From the NCBI RefSeq assembly GCF_018024495.1, contig NZ_CP071696.1, positions 1,178,001 to 1,242,000 of the forward strand: a DNA stretch of 64,000 nt. The letters run 5' to 3'. The translations under genes and the position numbers were made by a program. Source of the stretch: Agromyces archimandritae (lineage in GTDB: Bacteria > Actinomycetota > Actinomycetes > Actinomycetales > Microbacteriaceae). Below are positions 15,992-24,557 of the stretch, in pieces (the first letter of the stretch is position 1; every line of letters starts with the position of its first letter). The notes beneath the pieces were generated by a model. That model saw nothing but the letters and a program-made list of their open reading frames with translations, did no database searches and was not told the origin of the DNA.

Positions 15992-16878
15992 GCGTGAAGT
16001 TCACGCTGATCCACGCGGAGAAGGCCAACCACACGGTCGAGTTCATGGCCTCGATGCTCGGCGTTACTCGCGCCGGCTACTACGCGTGGGCGCGGCGGCA
16101 GGGCACGGCCTCGCCGGCGGCGACGCGACGAGCGGCCCTGTCGGAGCTGATCATGCAGATCCATCACGACTCGGCCCAGACCAGCGGGTTCCGGCGGGTA
16201 GTGGCCGAACTGGGCCGCCGCGGCATCCACGCGTCGGAAGGCCTGGTCCGGAGACTCATGCGTGAGGCGGGACTATTCGGCGTTCAGCCGCGTACGAGGA
16301 AGCGAACCACGATCCCCGCCGCTGACGCCGCCGAACGCCCCGATCTGCTTCGCCGCGACTTCACCGCCGATCACCCCGGGACCCGGTTGGTGGGCGATAT
16401 CACCTACCTGCGTACCGGGCAGGGATGGCTGTACCTGGCCACCGTCATCGACTTGTTCAACCGTGAGGTCGTGGGTTGGTCGATGGCCGATCACATGCGC
16501 ACCGAACTCGTCGCCGACGCCCTTCGCATGGCGCACGCGCACGGGCGTGTCGAGCACGGGGCGATCTTCCACAGCGACCGCGGCAGCGTCTACACCTCGC
16601 AGGCTTACGCCGACATCGCCGACAGTCTCGGAGTGCGCCTATCGGTCGGACGCACCGGGGTTTGCTGGGACAACGCCGTGGCCGAATCGTTCTTCAGCAT
16701 GCTGAAGAACGAGATGTACCACCGGTACCACTTCACGACCCGAGCGCAGGCACGGTTCCACGTCATGCAGTACATCGAAGTGTTCTACAACCGTCGCAGA
16801 TTGCACTCGAGCCTCGGATACCGCACCCCGGCCGAAGTCCGAGCCCAGCACGACCCTCAGACCGCGATCGCGGCCTGA
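15988..16878 (+). CDS. IS3-family transposase OrfB (DDE integrase core)
   Basis: A 296-residue integrase with the rve core: first Asp in LVGDITYLRTGQGWLYLATV, second in FHSDRGSVYTS, and Glu in CWDNAVAESFFSMLKNE, so the DDE triad is intact. An N-terminal HTH_21-type region (TRAGYYAWARR; SGFRRVVAEL) precedes it. It lies in the -1 frame relative to OrfA, so an OrfAB fusion by frameshift is likely. Appears functional. Confidence 0.93.
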   Translation: MSVKFTLIHAEKANHTVEFMASMLGVTRAGYYAWARRQGTASPAATRRAALSELIMQIHHDSAQTSGFRRVVAELGRRGIHASEGLVRRLMREAGLFGVQPRTRKRTTIPAADAAERPDLLRRDFTADHPGTRLVGDITYLRTGQGWLYLATVIDLFNREVVGWSMADHMRTELVADALRMAHAHGRVEHGAIFHSDRGSVYTSQAYADIADSLGVRLSVGRTGVCWDNAVAESFFSMLKNEMYHRYHFTTRAQARFHVMQYIEVFYNRRRLHSSLGYRTPAEVRAQHDPQTAIAA

Positions 16879-16921
16879 ACACCAAACAGACCGTCCACCG
16901 AAACTTGACACAGCCCAATCC

Positions 16922-17095
16922 GAGTTGCAGAATACCGCCCGCTTCCGTCTCGCAGGAGCGGTTCCAGCCAAGGTGCTCGCGGACATGCTCGGCTTCAGCG
17001 TCGCCACCTTCGAGAACTACGCCCGCCTCTCAGGAGGCACCCGCGGCGACTACCCGGCCCTCCGCTCGCGTTCCGGCCTGGCAGTTCGCGGCTGA
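16922..17095 (+). pseudogene. C-terminal fragment of an integrase/helix-turn-helix-type protein
   Basis: An open frame with no start, reading KVLADMLGFSVATFENYARL then GDYPALRSR and a stop. It resembles the C-terminal tail of actinobacterial tyrosine-recombinase-like proteins (an LADLLG..T...W...A pattern). The 5' part is missing on the side of the IS insertion. Family assignment is tentative. Confidence 0.4.
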
Positions 17096-17171
17096 GAGGA
17101 TAAGAGCATGACCGCAACCATCCGATCCACGTTGCTTCGGCTGGGCAACGGTTCCAGCTAAGAGGGCTGTT

Positions 17172-17894
17172 ATGGCCTACGATGACCCGCGTCTGGTGGA
17201 CCTCTACGACGGCGACAACCCGGATGGTGATGATCACGCCTTCTACCGAGGTTTGGCCGAAAGCATTGACGCCCACCGCATCCTCGACCTGGGTTGCGGC
17301 ACCGGCATGCTCACGGTCACTCTCGCGACCCCCGACCGGACAGTCGTCGGGGTCGACCCGTCCGAGGCCATGCTCGCCGTCGCGCGCAGTCGGCCGGGCG
17401 CGGAGCGCGTGCACTGGGTCCGAGGGGACAGCCGCCAGATCCACGGCGGAGAGTTCGACCTCGCGGTGATGACCGGCAACGTCGCCCAGCACATCCAAGA
17501 CACCGACTGGCCTCAGACCTTGACCGATCTCCGGGCCGCGCTGCGGGCAGGGGGCACGCTCGCATTCGAGAGTCGCAACCCGGCACGTCGCGCCTGGGAG
17601 AGCTGGGCCGACCAGCCGGTGAGCGAGAGGGACACCCCGCACGGACGCCTCCGCGAATGGATGGAAGCAGCAGAACACCCGCGACAGCGAATCGCTATGC
17701 GCTTCCACAACCTCTTCGTCGAAACAGGGGAACACGTCATCGAAGACATGACATTGATCTTTCGCGGCCGCGACGAGATCGAGGTGGACCTTGCCGCACA
17801 CGGGCTCGTGGTCGACGCCGTCTTCGGCGACTGGGCTGGAACACCTCTCCACGAGGGCGACCCGGTGATGGTGTTCCGCGCACACGCAGCCTGA
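17172..17894 (+). CDS. Class I SAM-dependent methyltransferase
   Basis: A 240-residue methyltransferase. Motif I is ILDLGCGTGMLTV (about residues 37-49), motif II acidic residue in VVGVDPSEAML, and motif IV region EFDLAVMTGNVAQH. It matches the Methyltransf_11/25 fold with an N-terminal YDDPRLVDLYD segment typical of small-molecule methyltransferases. ATG 17172 follows an AAGAGGG ribosome site. It sits between two IS elements, suggesting it came with the accessory DNA. The acceptor substrate is unknown. Confidence 0.9.
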   Translation: MAYDDPRLVDLYDGDNPDGDDHAFYRGLAESIDAHRILDLGCGTGMLTVTLATPDRTVVGVDPSEAMLAVARSRPGAERVHWVRGDSRQIHGGEFDLAVMTGNVAQHIQDTDWPQTLTDLRAALRAGGTLAFESRNPARRAWESWADQPVSERDTPHGRLREWMEAAEHPRQRIAMRFHNLFVETGEHVIEDMTLIFRGRDEIEVDLAAHGLVVDAVFGDWAGTPLHEGDPVMVFRAHAA

Positions 17895-18003
17895 TGCCTC
17901 GGCCAGACCATACGCGACCAAGATCCTGCTGGCCGATGAGGCACACCGCGAAGACGCCGACGCTCCTGATCATCCAGCAGAAGGTGGTGGGCCGCCCCCG
18001 TCG

Positions 18004-18816
18004 TTAGGTCCGGACGGTGTGTGGGTTGTCGGGTTCGATTTGATGGGTGCATTGCCGAGCGTAGTCGACGGGTGCGAGGTACCCGAGCGATGAGTGCCGG
18101 CGGTCGTGGTTGTACTCGGTCTTCCAGTCGCCGATGATGACCTGGGCGTGCAGCAGCGAGTAGAAGCTGTTGATGTTCAGGCACTCGTCGCGGATCCGGC
18201 TGTTGAACGACTCGACGTAGCCGTTGCGCCAGGGCGACCCGGGCGGGATGTACGACAGGCCGGTGCGGGTGCCGGCCCAGTCGGCCATCGCCTCGCTGAT
18301 GAACTCGGGCCCGTTGTCCGATCTGAGCACCGCGGGAGCGCCGCGGACGGCGACGAGGTCCTCGAGGTGGGTGGTAAGTCGGTCGGCGGTGATCGAGCGT
18401 TCCACGAGGCCGCCGATGCATTCCCGAGTGTGTTCGTCGACGATCGAGCAGATCTTGATCGTCCGGCCCTGCTCGTCGGCGTCGAACTGGAAGTCGACCG
18501 CCCACACCACGTTCGGTGCAGACGCGGCCGGCGCGTCCGCGGTCGATGACCCGACCCGTTTCCGGCGGCGCCGCTGCGGGACCCGCAGCCCTTCTTCGGC
18601 CCAGAGTCGTTGGATCTTCTTGTGGTTGACCGTCCAGCCCTCGGCGCGGGCGTCGTGGTACGCCCGCCGGTACCCCCACCTGGGGTGGACCTTCGCGTAC
18701 TGGCGGAGCCAGTCCCGCAGCGCCCGGTCCGGGTCCGCGGTCGTGTCGCCCCTGAGTGGGCGACGGTACGCGGAGCGGCTCAGCCCGGCCAGACGGCACG
18801 CCATCCGCTCGCTCAC
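18004..18816 (-). CDS. IS3-family transposase OrfB
   Basis: A 270-residue DDE integrase from the first internal start; the same frame stays open upstream to the OrfA stop. Triad residues are visible in VVWAVDFQFD, LRSDNGPEF and GYVESFNSRIRDE. It is probably produced as an OrfAB fusion via the GGGAAAC slippery site at the end of OrfA. It differs from the second copy by a Thr/Ala change (LTTHLED against LTAHLED). Confidence 0.93.
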   Translation of the reverse strand: MSERMACRLAGLSRSAYRRPLRGDTTADPDRALRDWLRQYAKVHPRWGYRRAYHDARAEGWTVNHKKIQRLWAEEGLRVPQRRRRKRVGSSTADAPAASAPNVVWAVDFQFDADEQGRTIKICSIVDEHTRECIGGLVERSITADRLTTHLEDLVAVRGAPAVLRSDNGPEFISEAMADWAGTRTGLSYIPPGSPWRNGYVESFNSRIRDECLNINSFYSLLHAQVIIGDWKTEYNHDRRHSSLGYLAPVDYARQCTHQIEPDNPHTVRT

Positions 18817-18866
18817 CTGCAGCTTCCTGATCAGGTGAGCGACGGCGGCGCGGCGCCTGCCCGGGC

Positions 18867-19151
18867 CTAGAAGTTTCCCTCAGCCAGCTCCTTGAGCGCG
18901 GCCTTCTCCAGCTCGGCTTCGGCAAGCAACCGCTTCAACGTGGCGTTCTGCTTCTCGAGTTCCTTGAGCCGTTTCGCGTCGTCGGCCTTCAGGCCGCCGT
19001 ACTGGTTCCGCCACCGGTAGTAGGTCTGCTCGGACACGCCGAGCTCCCGACACACCGCGGCGACATCTGCGCCGTCAGCGAGTATCCGGTCGGCCTGCCC
19101 GAGCTTGCGGACGACCTGCTCCGGGGTGTGCCGCTTCCTGCTGTTCGTCAT
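18867..19151 (-). CDS. IS3-family transposase OrfA
   Basis: A 94-residue HTH_Tnp_1 protein (RHTPEQVVRKLGQADRIL; VAAVCRELGVSEQTYYRW) with a C-terminal coiled coil (LKELEKQNATLKRLLAE). ATG 19151 is chosen because the family begins MTNSRKRHTPEQ; a longer upstream start reads into the element end. The last codons contain the heptamer G GGA AAC in frame (18879-18873), two codons before the stop. Confidence 0.92.
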   Translation of the reverse strand: MTNSRKRHTPEQVVRKLGQADRILADGADVAAVCRELGVSEQTYYRWRNQYGGLKADDAKRLKELEKQNATLKRLLAEAELEKAALKELAEGNF

Positions 19152-19234
19152 GATAAGACCAGTCTCTCTGCCCGCAACCGCGGGCAACAGGACGACTCTC
19201 ACAACGACCGGACCTACACAATGGGGTCAGCCCA

Positions 19235-19774
19235 GTGGCATCCCGCTCCTACTCTCAAGACGCGGCGACAGAGCCGAATAGTTCCTCGTCGAATAATGCA
19301 CTTCCACCGGTACGACGGACAGCCAGGGGTAGCCCTCGAACGTCGCCTCGGCAGCCTCGGTGGCGGCGACGAATGCCGTCAGCGCTGCGAGCGTCTCGGC
19401 GAGCTCGGCGGATGTCGTGGGCAGCTTCGAACCGGTGGCCTGCTGCAGGACCGTGTCGTCGATCGCGGCGATCACGGCGGCGGGAGCGCATTCCACGGTT
19501 TCGTCGAGAGGCCGAGTTGCGCGTTGCTCGCCGCCTCCTGGCCGGCCGAGACATCCGCGAGGAACTTGGTGTTGCCGCCGTACGACACGGCCGAGCCGAG
19601 GCCCTGTTCGGCGAGCGCAACGCTGACGGAGGTGCCGTCGGCATTCGTCACTGCGGCGAGCAGGCGGCCGTAGCGGTCACGGCGGTCGGTGTCGTAGTCG
19701 AGCGTCACCGCGGCGCCCACGGGGGCGAGGCGGGAGAGTTCGTCGGTCGCCTCTTGGGCGAGGCATTCGCCCAC
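19235..19774 (-). pseudogene. Thermonuclease (SNase-like) family protein, frameshifted and truncated
   Basis: Two frames together give the C-terminal part of a micrococcal-nuclease-like protein. The first reads GECLAQEATDEL, then VTLDYDTDRRDRYGRLLAAV (the conserved DRYGRLL catalytic-loop motif) and SVSVALAEQGLGSAV. Near 19510 it shifts frame and continues as ETVECAPAAVIAAIDD and an Ala-rich helical tail. The N-terminal catalytic half is missing, and the tail runs into the IS element at 19234. So the gene is broken three ways: 5' deletion, frameshift and IS insertion. Confidence 0.65.
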
Positions 19775-20085
19775 ATCTGTCCGCGTCGGCGCGGGATGTC
19801 GGAGCGCGGGATGAATGCGCCCGGCCAGAAGAGGTGGGCGGGCTTCTCGTCCTGGTGCGCATACAGGTACCGGTGCTCGTCTGGCGTCATGTGGCGTCGT
19901 CGGCCGCGGAATTTCGCGATCGGGATGAGGACGAGCATCACCATCGATGCGAGTCCGATGAGCGCGGAGAACCCTCCGAGCACAGGATCGGACGGCATCG
20001 CGAAGCTCACGCTGAAGGCGATGAGCGTGCCGGCGAGTGTGCGGTTGTCACGGAGGAATGCGGTTCGGGAAGTCGATTTGGGCAA
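19705..20085 (-). CDS. Hypothetical membrane protein, probably rearranged at the 3' end
   Basis: A 126-codon frame beginning at TTG 20085. It has two predicted membrane helices (TLIAFSVSFAM and FSALIGLASMVMLVLIPIAKF) followed by a basic RGRRRH and a soluble tail. The last 25 or so codons overlap the nuclease remnant in another frame, suggesting that a deletion joined two genes. No ribosome site is evident at the TTG, and a later Met is possible. No family recognised. Confidence 0.45.
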   Translation of the reverse strand: MPKSTSRTAFLRDNRTLAGTLIAFSVSFAMPSDPVLGGFSALIGLASMVMLVLIPIAKFRGRRRHMTPDEHRYLYAHQDEKPAHLFWPGAFIPRSDIPRRRGQMWANASPKRRPTNSPASPPWAPR

Positions 20086-20206
20086 GGCAGTACCAGGGGA
20101 AGGAAGTAGTGGGGTTTCGGAGCGCGCGTGAGGGCGCGCTCGTGGCAGAGCGCCGAGTCGGCCTTAGCAGAGGATTCCTCACTCTATGGATGCCACGATG
20201 GCACCC

Positions 20207-21439
20207 TTATACCCCCACCAGCCGCGCGAGCATCGGCTCGCCGACGATCGGAATGCCGTAGTCGCGGGCTTTGCGGGCCTTGCCGGAGAGTGAGTCGGGG
20301 TCGGCGGCGACGACGAGTTTCACGCGCTTCGTCACGGCGGGGCGGGGCACGTATCCGGCTGCGGTCAGGCGTTCGAACCAGATTTCGCGAGCGAGGCTCA
20401 TTTCGCCGGTGAGCACGATGTGGTCACCGGGCGCGAGCGAGAACGACGGCTGGTCAGAAGGGGCGGCGGCACCGGCATCCACCGGCGAAGGGGAAGCGGG
20501 AGCCTGCATGGCGGCGACGAGCCGCGCATCGCTCACCGAGAGCAGCTTGACGACGGATGCCAGGTCGGCGATCTCGTCGGCGGTGAGCACTCCGTCGGCC
20601 CAGGCGACCCGGGCGAGGTCGTCGAAGTAGCGTTCGTGGAGGGTGAGGCAGGTGTTGCGGGAGATGCCGAGGGTTTCGGCGGCGTCGACGAGGGCTTCAG
20701 CTTCGTGCGCGGAGATGTGGCGGTCGAGCAGGCAGCGGTCGAGCAGCGCGAGGTAGTCCTGGTGTTCGGCGGGGCCGGCGTGCTCGGGCAGTTTCGCGGT
20801 GATGCGTTCGAGGAAGCGCTCGCCGGCGGTCGGTGCGGTGCCCCGGGCGATCCAAGCCGCGGAGGGGGCGGCGGGCCAGGGCATCCACTCGACGGATGAT
20901 GCGTGGTCGATGCGGCCGAGCCAGAACTCGGCGTCGGCCAGCTGCAGGTATTCGCCGAGGAGGCGCGCGGTGGCGGCCGCATCGACACTGGCCCGGTGGG
21001 CTCCGTCGAGGTCGATGTCGAACGCCGCGCAGCAGTCGGCGAGGGAACGGCCGGCTCCGGGGATCAGCTCGCGCGCGAGCCGCATCGTGCAGAGCCCCAG
21101 CTCGGCGAGCTCGGGCGCCGCATAGCCGGCCCGCCGCAGCTCCGCATCGAGGAACCGCAGGTCGAAGCTCGCGTTGTGCGCGACGATCACCCGCCCGGCG
21201 AGCAGCTCGATGAGCCGCCCGGCGACCTGCTCGAACCGCGGCGCGTGCATGACATCGGCGCCGCGGATGCCGTGGATGCGTTCCGCCCCGACGTCGCGGC
21301 CGGGGTTCACGAGCGTCTCCCACTCCCCCGTGATGCGGCCGGCCTCGTTCACATGGACGACGGCAACCTCGACCACACGATCGCTGCCGCCGGGCATGAG
21401 CCCGGTCGTCTCGAAGTCGATGACGGCGAATCCGGGCAT
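20207..21439 (-). CDS. DnaQ-like 3'-5' exonuclease with C-terminal BRCT domain
   Basis: A 410-residue protein. Residues 1-170 are a DEDDh exonuclease: Exo I FAVIDFETTGL (Asp and Glu), Exo II VAHNASFDLRFLD, and Exo III with HRASVDAAATARLL containing the His-x4-Asp pair. A helical middle resembles a TerB-like segment (DGVLTADEIADL). The last 90 residues form a BRCT-like domain with LAPGDHIVLTGEM and a GK-ARDYGIPIVGE motif. It is likely a proofreading or repair exonuclease, distinct from the replicative epsilon subunit. ATG 21439 is preceded by AAGGACC. Actinobacterial homologues with this architecture are common. Confidence 0.9.
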   Translation of the reverse strand: MPGFAVIDFETTGLMPGGSDRVVEVAVVHVNEAGRITGEWETLVNPGRDVGAERIHGIRGADVMHAPRFEQVAGRLIELLAGRVIVAHNASFDLRFLDAELRRAGYAAPELAELGLCTMRLARELIPGAGRSLADCCAAFDIDLDGAHRASVDAAATARLLGEYLQLADAEFWLGRIDHASSVEWMPWPAAPSAAWIARGTAPTAGERFLERITAKLPEHAGPAEHQDYLALLDRCLLDRHISAHEAEALVDAAETLGISRNTCLTLHERYFDDLARVAWADGVLTADEIADLASVVKLLSVSDARLVAAMQAPASPSPVDAGAAAPSDQPSFSLAPGDHIVLTGEMSLAREIWFERLTAAGYVPRPAVTKRVKLVVAADPDSLSGKARKARDYGIPIVGEPMLARLVGV

Positions 21440-21505
21440 GAGGGTCCTTCGGGTAGGGGGCAGAGCAAGGCTACGTCGGGTGTGGATGCCGGAGCGCGCC
21501 CCAGT

Positions 21506-21718
21506 TTTGGGGTGCGGCCAGATGAGATCAGAACTGTCTCGGTCGCGGATCTGTTCCAGACCTCTCGCGAGAACATCACGATGCACGTGCGCAACGTGTT
21601 CGATGAGGGCGAGCTCGACCGGGCGGCAACCCACAAGGATTTCTTACAGGTTCGCCAGGAGGGCGACCGCACAGGTCAAGTCCCGTGGAGTGGTGTAGCG
21701 CGGTGTCCTTCGAGTTGA
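21506..21718 (+). pseudogene. RhuM-family (virulence protein RhuM-like) fragment
   Basis: The frame contains VSVADLFQTSRENITMHVRN, VFDEGELD and DFLQVRQEGDR, the highly characteristic N-terminal part of RhuM-family proteins. It lacks a convincing start, and coding similarity ends after about 60 residues. Clearly a truncated remnant next to IS5 debris. Confidence 0.6.
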
Positions 21719-21724
21719 GGGGTT

Positions 21725-22140
21725 AGGGCGTGTCTCCTAACCTGTGGGCGAGGTTGGCGGCAGGCTTGGAGGTGTGTCGCGGACCTCTTCTCTCTCGGAT
21801 GCTGCCTGGGCTCGGATCGAGCCGTTGATGCCGGTCGCCTCGCGTAAGGGTGGTCGGCCGTTTCAGGATCATCGCCGAGTGGTCGAGGGGATCGTGTGGC
21901 GGTTCCGGACGGGGTCGCCGTGGCGTGATCTGCCGGCCGAGTTCGGGCCGTGGCAAACCGTGTGGAAACGGCATCGACGCTTCAGCGCCGATGGCACCTG
22001 GGACCGGATCTATGCGGCGATCCTCGCCGACGCGGACGCTGCAGGCGAGATCGACTGGGCCATCAGCGTGGACTCCACGGTCAACCGTGCGCATCAGCAC
22101 GCGACGAACCTCCCGCGCGACGCAGGGGGGTCTATCGAGT
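21725..22140 (+). mobile_element. IS5-family element remnant
   Basis: The left end of an IS5 (IS427-group-like) element. A GGCGTGTCTCCTAACC terminus precedes the first transposase frame, and the element stops abruptly near 22140 without a second frame or right inverted repeat. It has lost its 3' half. Confidence 0.65.
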
Positions 22141-22157
22141 TACAAGAACCATATTGA
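21774..22157 (+). pseudogene. IS5-family transposase OrfA, 3'-truncated
   Basis: From GTG 21774 the frame reads LSDAAWARIEPLMP, GGRPFQDHRRVVEGIVWRF, GSPWRDLPAEFGPWQTVWKR and SVDSTVNRAHQHAT. This is the standard DUF4096 plus first-Asp region of IS427-group transposases. After GGSIELQEPY the sequence leaves the family, and no OrfB follows. Non-functional. Confidence 0.8.
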
Positions 22158-22215
22158 TGGATGCCGTCGCCCTGGCGGCATAACCCCCGGACTCAAACAA
22201 AAGCTCAGCAGACCC

Positions 22216-22238
22216 CACCGGCCTCATCCGCCTTGACA
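22216..22238 (+). repeat. Orphan right end of the IS481-like element
   Basis: The 23 bp at 22216-22238 match exactly the right terminus (36052-36074) of the IS481-like element elsewhere in this window. No transposase lies beside it. It is a solo end left after deletion or a one-ended event. Confidence 0.7.
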
Positions 22239-22358
22239 AATTCCGCGCCGGCATCCTGCGGATGCTCGCGAACAGGGTCCCACCGCCGATCTGCTCTCGC
22301 CCTCGGGACACGAGATCGTCCCCTCGTCCGCTGAGCACGCAGAGGAGACGTTCGGCCG

Positions 22359-23684
22359 TCAGGCCTCGACGGAGGCCCGCTTCGTCGTGTTCCTCGTGCT
22401 CCGCCAGAGCAGACCGGTGATTACGGCCGCGAGTGCCATCGCACCGCCGAAGACGAGGATCGCCGCGGAGAACTCGCCGGTGAGATCCTTGATCCATCCC
22501 GTGACCTGCGGTCCGAGATATCCGCCGATGTTGCCGAGGCCGTTGATCAGCCCGAAGCCCGCGGCCAGGGCGGCACCGGCGAGGAACGAGCTCGGCATGG
22601 TGATGAAGACCGCCATCGCACTGTAGATGCCGATCGCCGCGACGCAGAACGCGGCCACGGCCACGGCCGGCGTGTGCACGGTGAGCGCGGCGACCGCGAA
22701 ACCCAGCGCGGCGACGCACGCGGCGGCGACGAAGTGCCCCGGACGCTCACCGGTCTTGTCGGAGTGACGGTTCCACAAGACCATCGGCACGATCGCCACG
22801 AGCGACGGCAGCGCCGCGACCCAGCCGATCGCGGGCGACGGGAAGCCGAGCGCCGCGAGCATCTGCGGGAACCAGATCTGCAGGCCGTTCAGAGAGAACG
22901 TCACGCAGATGAAGACCGAGATGAGCACCCAGACGCGGGCGGCTCGGATGCCGGCGCTGAAATTGTGAGCGGTGTGCGCGTTCTGTGCGTCCTCCTGATC
23001 GATCACGCCCTGCAGCCATTCGCGCTCGGCGGGCTCGAGGAACTTCGCCTCGCGGGGAGTGTTGCGGATCACGGCGTAGAAGATGATTCCCATCGCCACC
23101 GCCGGGATGCCGGTGAGGATGAACAGCCAGCGCCACCCGGAGAGGCCGCCCAGGCCGTCGAAGGAATCGAGGATGCCTGTTAGAAGCGGGGTGAGGAGCC
23201 CGGAGAGACAGATGAACGAGACGATCCACGACATCGCGACGCCGCGACGAGCCGCCGGGAACCAGCGGGAGACGAAGTAGAGCATCCCCGGGGAGAACCC
23301 GGCCTCGGCGAAGCCGAGGAGGACGCGCGCGATGATGAGCCAGAACTCGTTCGACACCGCTGCCGTGGCGATCGTCACGAGTCCCCAGGTGATCATGATC
23401 CGGGAGATCCAGACCCGCGTGCCGATCCGGGTGAGGATGTAGTTCGAGAAAGGCTCGCAGAGCGTGTAACTCCAGAAGTAGACCCCCGCGGCGAACCCGA
23501 AGGCGGATGCCGAGATCGCCAGTTCGTCGTTCATCTGCAGCGCCGCGACGCCGATGTTCGTGCGGTCCAGATAGAGGATGATGTAGCAGATGCCGATGAA
23601 CGGCAGCAGGCGCCTTGTGACCTTCTTCAAGACAGCGGACTCGCTGATCGCGGACCGCGCTGACGTGGCGTTCTTCGCTGACAC
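22359..23684 (-). CDS. MFS transporter, anion:cation symporter (ACS) type
   Basis: A 441-residue transporter with 12 predicted membrane helices and the ACS-family opening pattern: LLPFIGICYIILYLDRTNIGVAAL, then GFAAGVYFWSYTLCEPFSNY, and AEAGFSPGMLYFVSRWFP. Members import organic anions such as tartrate, galactarate, phthalate or hydroxyphenylacetate with protons. It is the last gene of the catabolic operon, separated by 114 bp from the SDR upstream, so it is the probable uptake system for the pathway substrate. This supports a carboxylate (sugar acid or similar) as the starting compound. Confidence 0.92.
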   Translation of the reverse strand: MSAKNATSARSAISESAVLKKVTRRLLPFIGICYIILYLDRTNIGVAALQMNDELAISASAFGFAAGVYFWSYTLCEPFSNYILTRIGTRVWISRIMITWGLVTIATAAVSNEFWLIIARVLLGFAEAGFSPGMLYFVSRWFPAARRGVAMSWIVSFICLSGLLTPLLTGILDSFDGLGGLSGWRWLFILTGIPAVAMGIIFYAVIRNTPREAKFLEPAEREWLQGVIDQEDAQNAHTAHNFSAGIRAARVWVLISVFICVTFSLNGLQIWFPQMLAALGFPSPAIGWVAALPSLVAIVPMVLWNRHSDKTGERPGHFVAAACVAALGFAVAALTVHTPAVAVAAFCVAAIGIYSAMAVFITMPSSFLAGAALAAGFGLINGLGNIGGYLGPQVTGWIKDLTGEFSAAILVFGGAMALAAVITGLLWRSTRNTTKRASVEA

Positions 23685-23798
23685 GCCGATCTCCTTCGTT
23701 CGGTGAAGCGCCGCGACTATGCGACGATCCCAGGTTCCGCCGGTGCCATCCAGATCACCATCGGAATGTCCCGTTGTTCGGAACCTTTCGTGCTTGGT

Positions 23799-24557
23799 TC
23801 AGCCGCGTCCGACGAGAGGCATCGCGGAAGCGGTGACCGTGAGCGACAGGACGTTCGCCGCGGGCGGCAACGAGGCCATAAACACGAGTGCGCGAGCCGC
23901 ATCCGCCGCATCGAACAGTGGCTCCGCGCGCACCGAGCCGTCGGCCTGCCTGGAACCCGTCGACATCTCCCTCGTCATCGTCGTGGCGGCGTTGCCGATG
24001 TCGAGCTGGCCCACCGCGATGCCGTGCGCGCGTCCGTCCAGGGCGAGCGCCTTCGTGAGCCCCGTGATCGCATGCTTGCTCACGGTGTAGGCCGTCGCCC
24101 AGGGCCTCGGGACGTGCGCCGAGACCGATCCGTTGTTGATGATCCGTCCGCCCGGGGGCGACTGCGCACGCATCAGCCGCCAGGCGGCCCTCGCGCAGAG
24201 CACCGCTCCCCCGAGGTTCACTTCCCAGGTCGCCCGGAGGTCGGCGAACTCCGTCTCATCGATCTCGCCCTGCGGGCCGAAGACCCCGGCGTTGTTGACG
24301 AGCACGTCGAGGCGCCCGAAGCGTCGCGCGACCGCGGCGAAAGCGACCTCGACCTCGACCTCGTCGGTAACGTCCGCGCTGAGCGCGAGGGAGCGGGACG
24401 GGTCGAGGGTCGCGATCGTCTCTGTCACCGCGTCGAGTCGACGTCCCAGTGCGACGACCCGGAACCCCGCAGCGGACAGCGCCCGGACGAACTCGCGCCC
24501 GAGCCCGGACCCGCCGCCGGTGACGACCGCGACGCGGTCGGTGTCAGTGGTTGTCAC
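23799..24557 (-). CDS. SDR-family oxidoreductase (catabolic operon)
   Basis: A 252-residue SDR: VAVVTGGGSGLGREFV, LVNNAG, an INNGSVSAHV serine region, and YTVSK (Tyr-x3-Lys). The start GTG 24557 overlaps the end of the dehydratase gene by 14 nt, so the two are co-translated. It ends in a hydrophobic VLSLTVTASAMPLVG, in the position of the usual VDGG tail. It likely oxidises or reduces a hydroxy or oxo acid of the pathway. Cofactor preference cannot be judged. Confidence 0.9.
   Translation of the reverse strand: MTTTDTDRVAVVTGGGSGLGREFVRALSAAGFRVVALGRRLDAVTETIATLDPSRSLALSADVTDEVEVEVAFAAVARRFGRLDVLVNNAGVFGPQGEIDETEFADLRATWEVNLGGAVLCARAAWRLMRAQSPPGGRIINNGSVSAHVPRPWATAYTVSKHAITGLTKALALDGRAHGIAVGQLDIGNAATTMTREMSTGSRQADGSVRAEPLFDAADAARALVFMASLPPAANVLSLTVTASAMPLVGRG

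Larger units (their letters stand above)
15649..16917 (+). mobile_element. IS3-family insertion sequence, complete, with 4-bp target duplication
   Basis: A 1269-bp element. Imperfect terminal inverted repeats begin TGGGGTGTGACA on the left and TGGGCTGTGTCA on the right. Directly flanking ATCC copies at 15645-15648 and 16918-16921 are a clean target-site duplication. It carries the two usual overlapping transposase frames. It splits a region where only fragments of older genes remain. Confidence 0.88.
17988..19234 (-). mobile_element. IS3-family element, copy 1 of 2, with 4-bp target duplication
   Basis: A 1247-bp element. Inverted termini start TGGGCCGCCCCC and TGGGCTGACCCC and share an inner TAGGTCCGG. 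GTGG flanks both sides (17984-17987 and 19235-19238) as target duplication. The same 1247-bp element is present on the plus strand at 36448-37694, nearly identical in sequence, indicating recent transposition. Confidence 0.92.

Noticed and set aside
17108..17161. A 17-codon frame just before the methyltransferase
   Set aside because: Too short and unsupported. It has a weak ribosome site but no recognisable conservation; a leader-peptide role cannot be shown.
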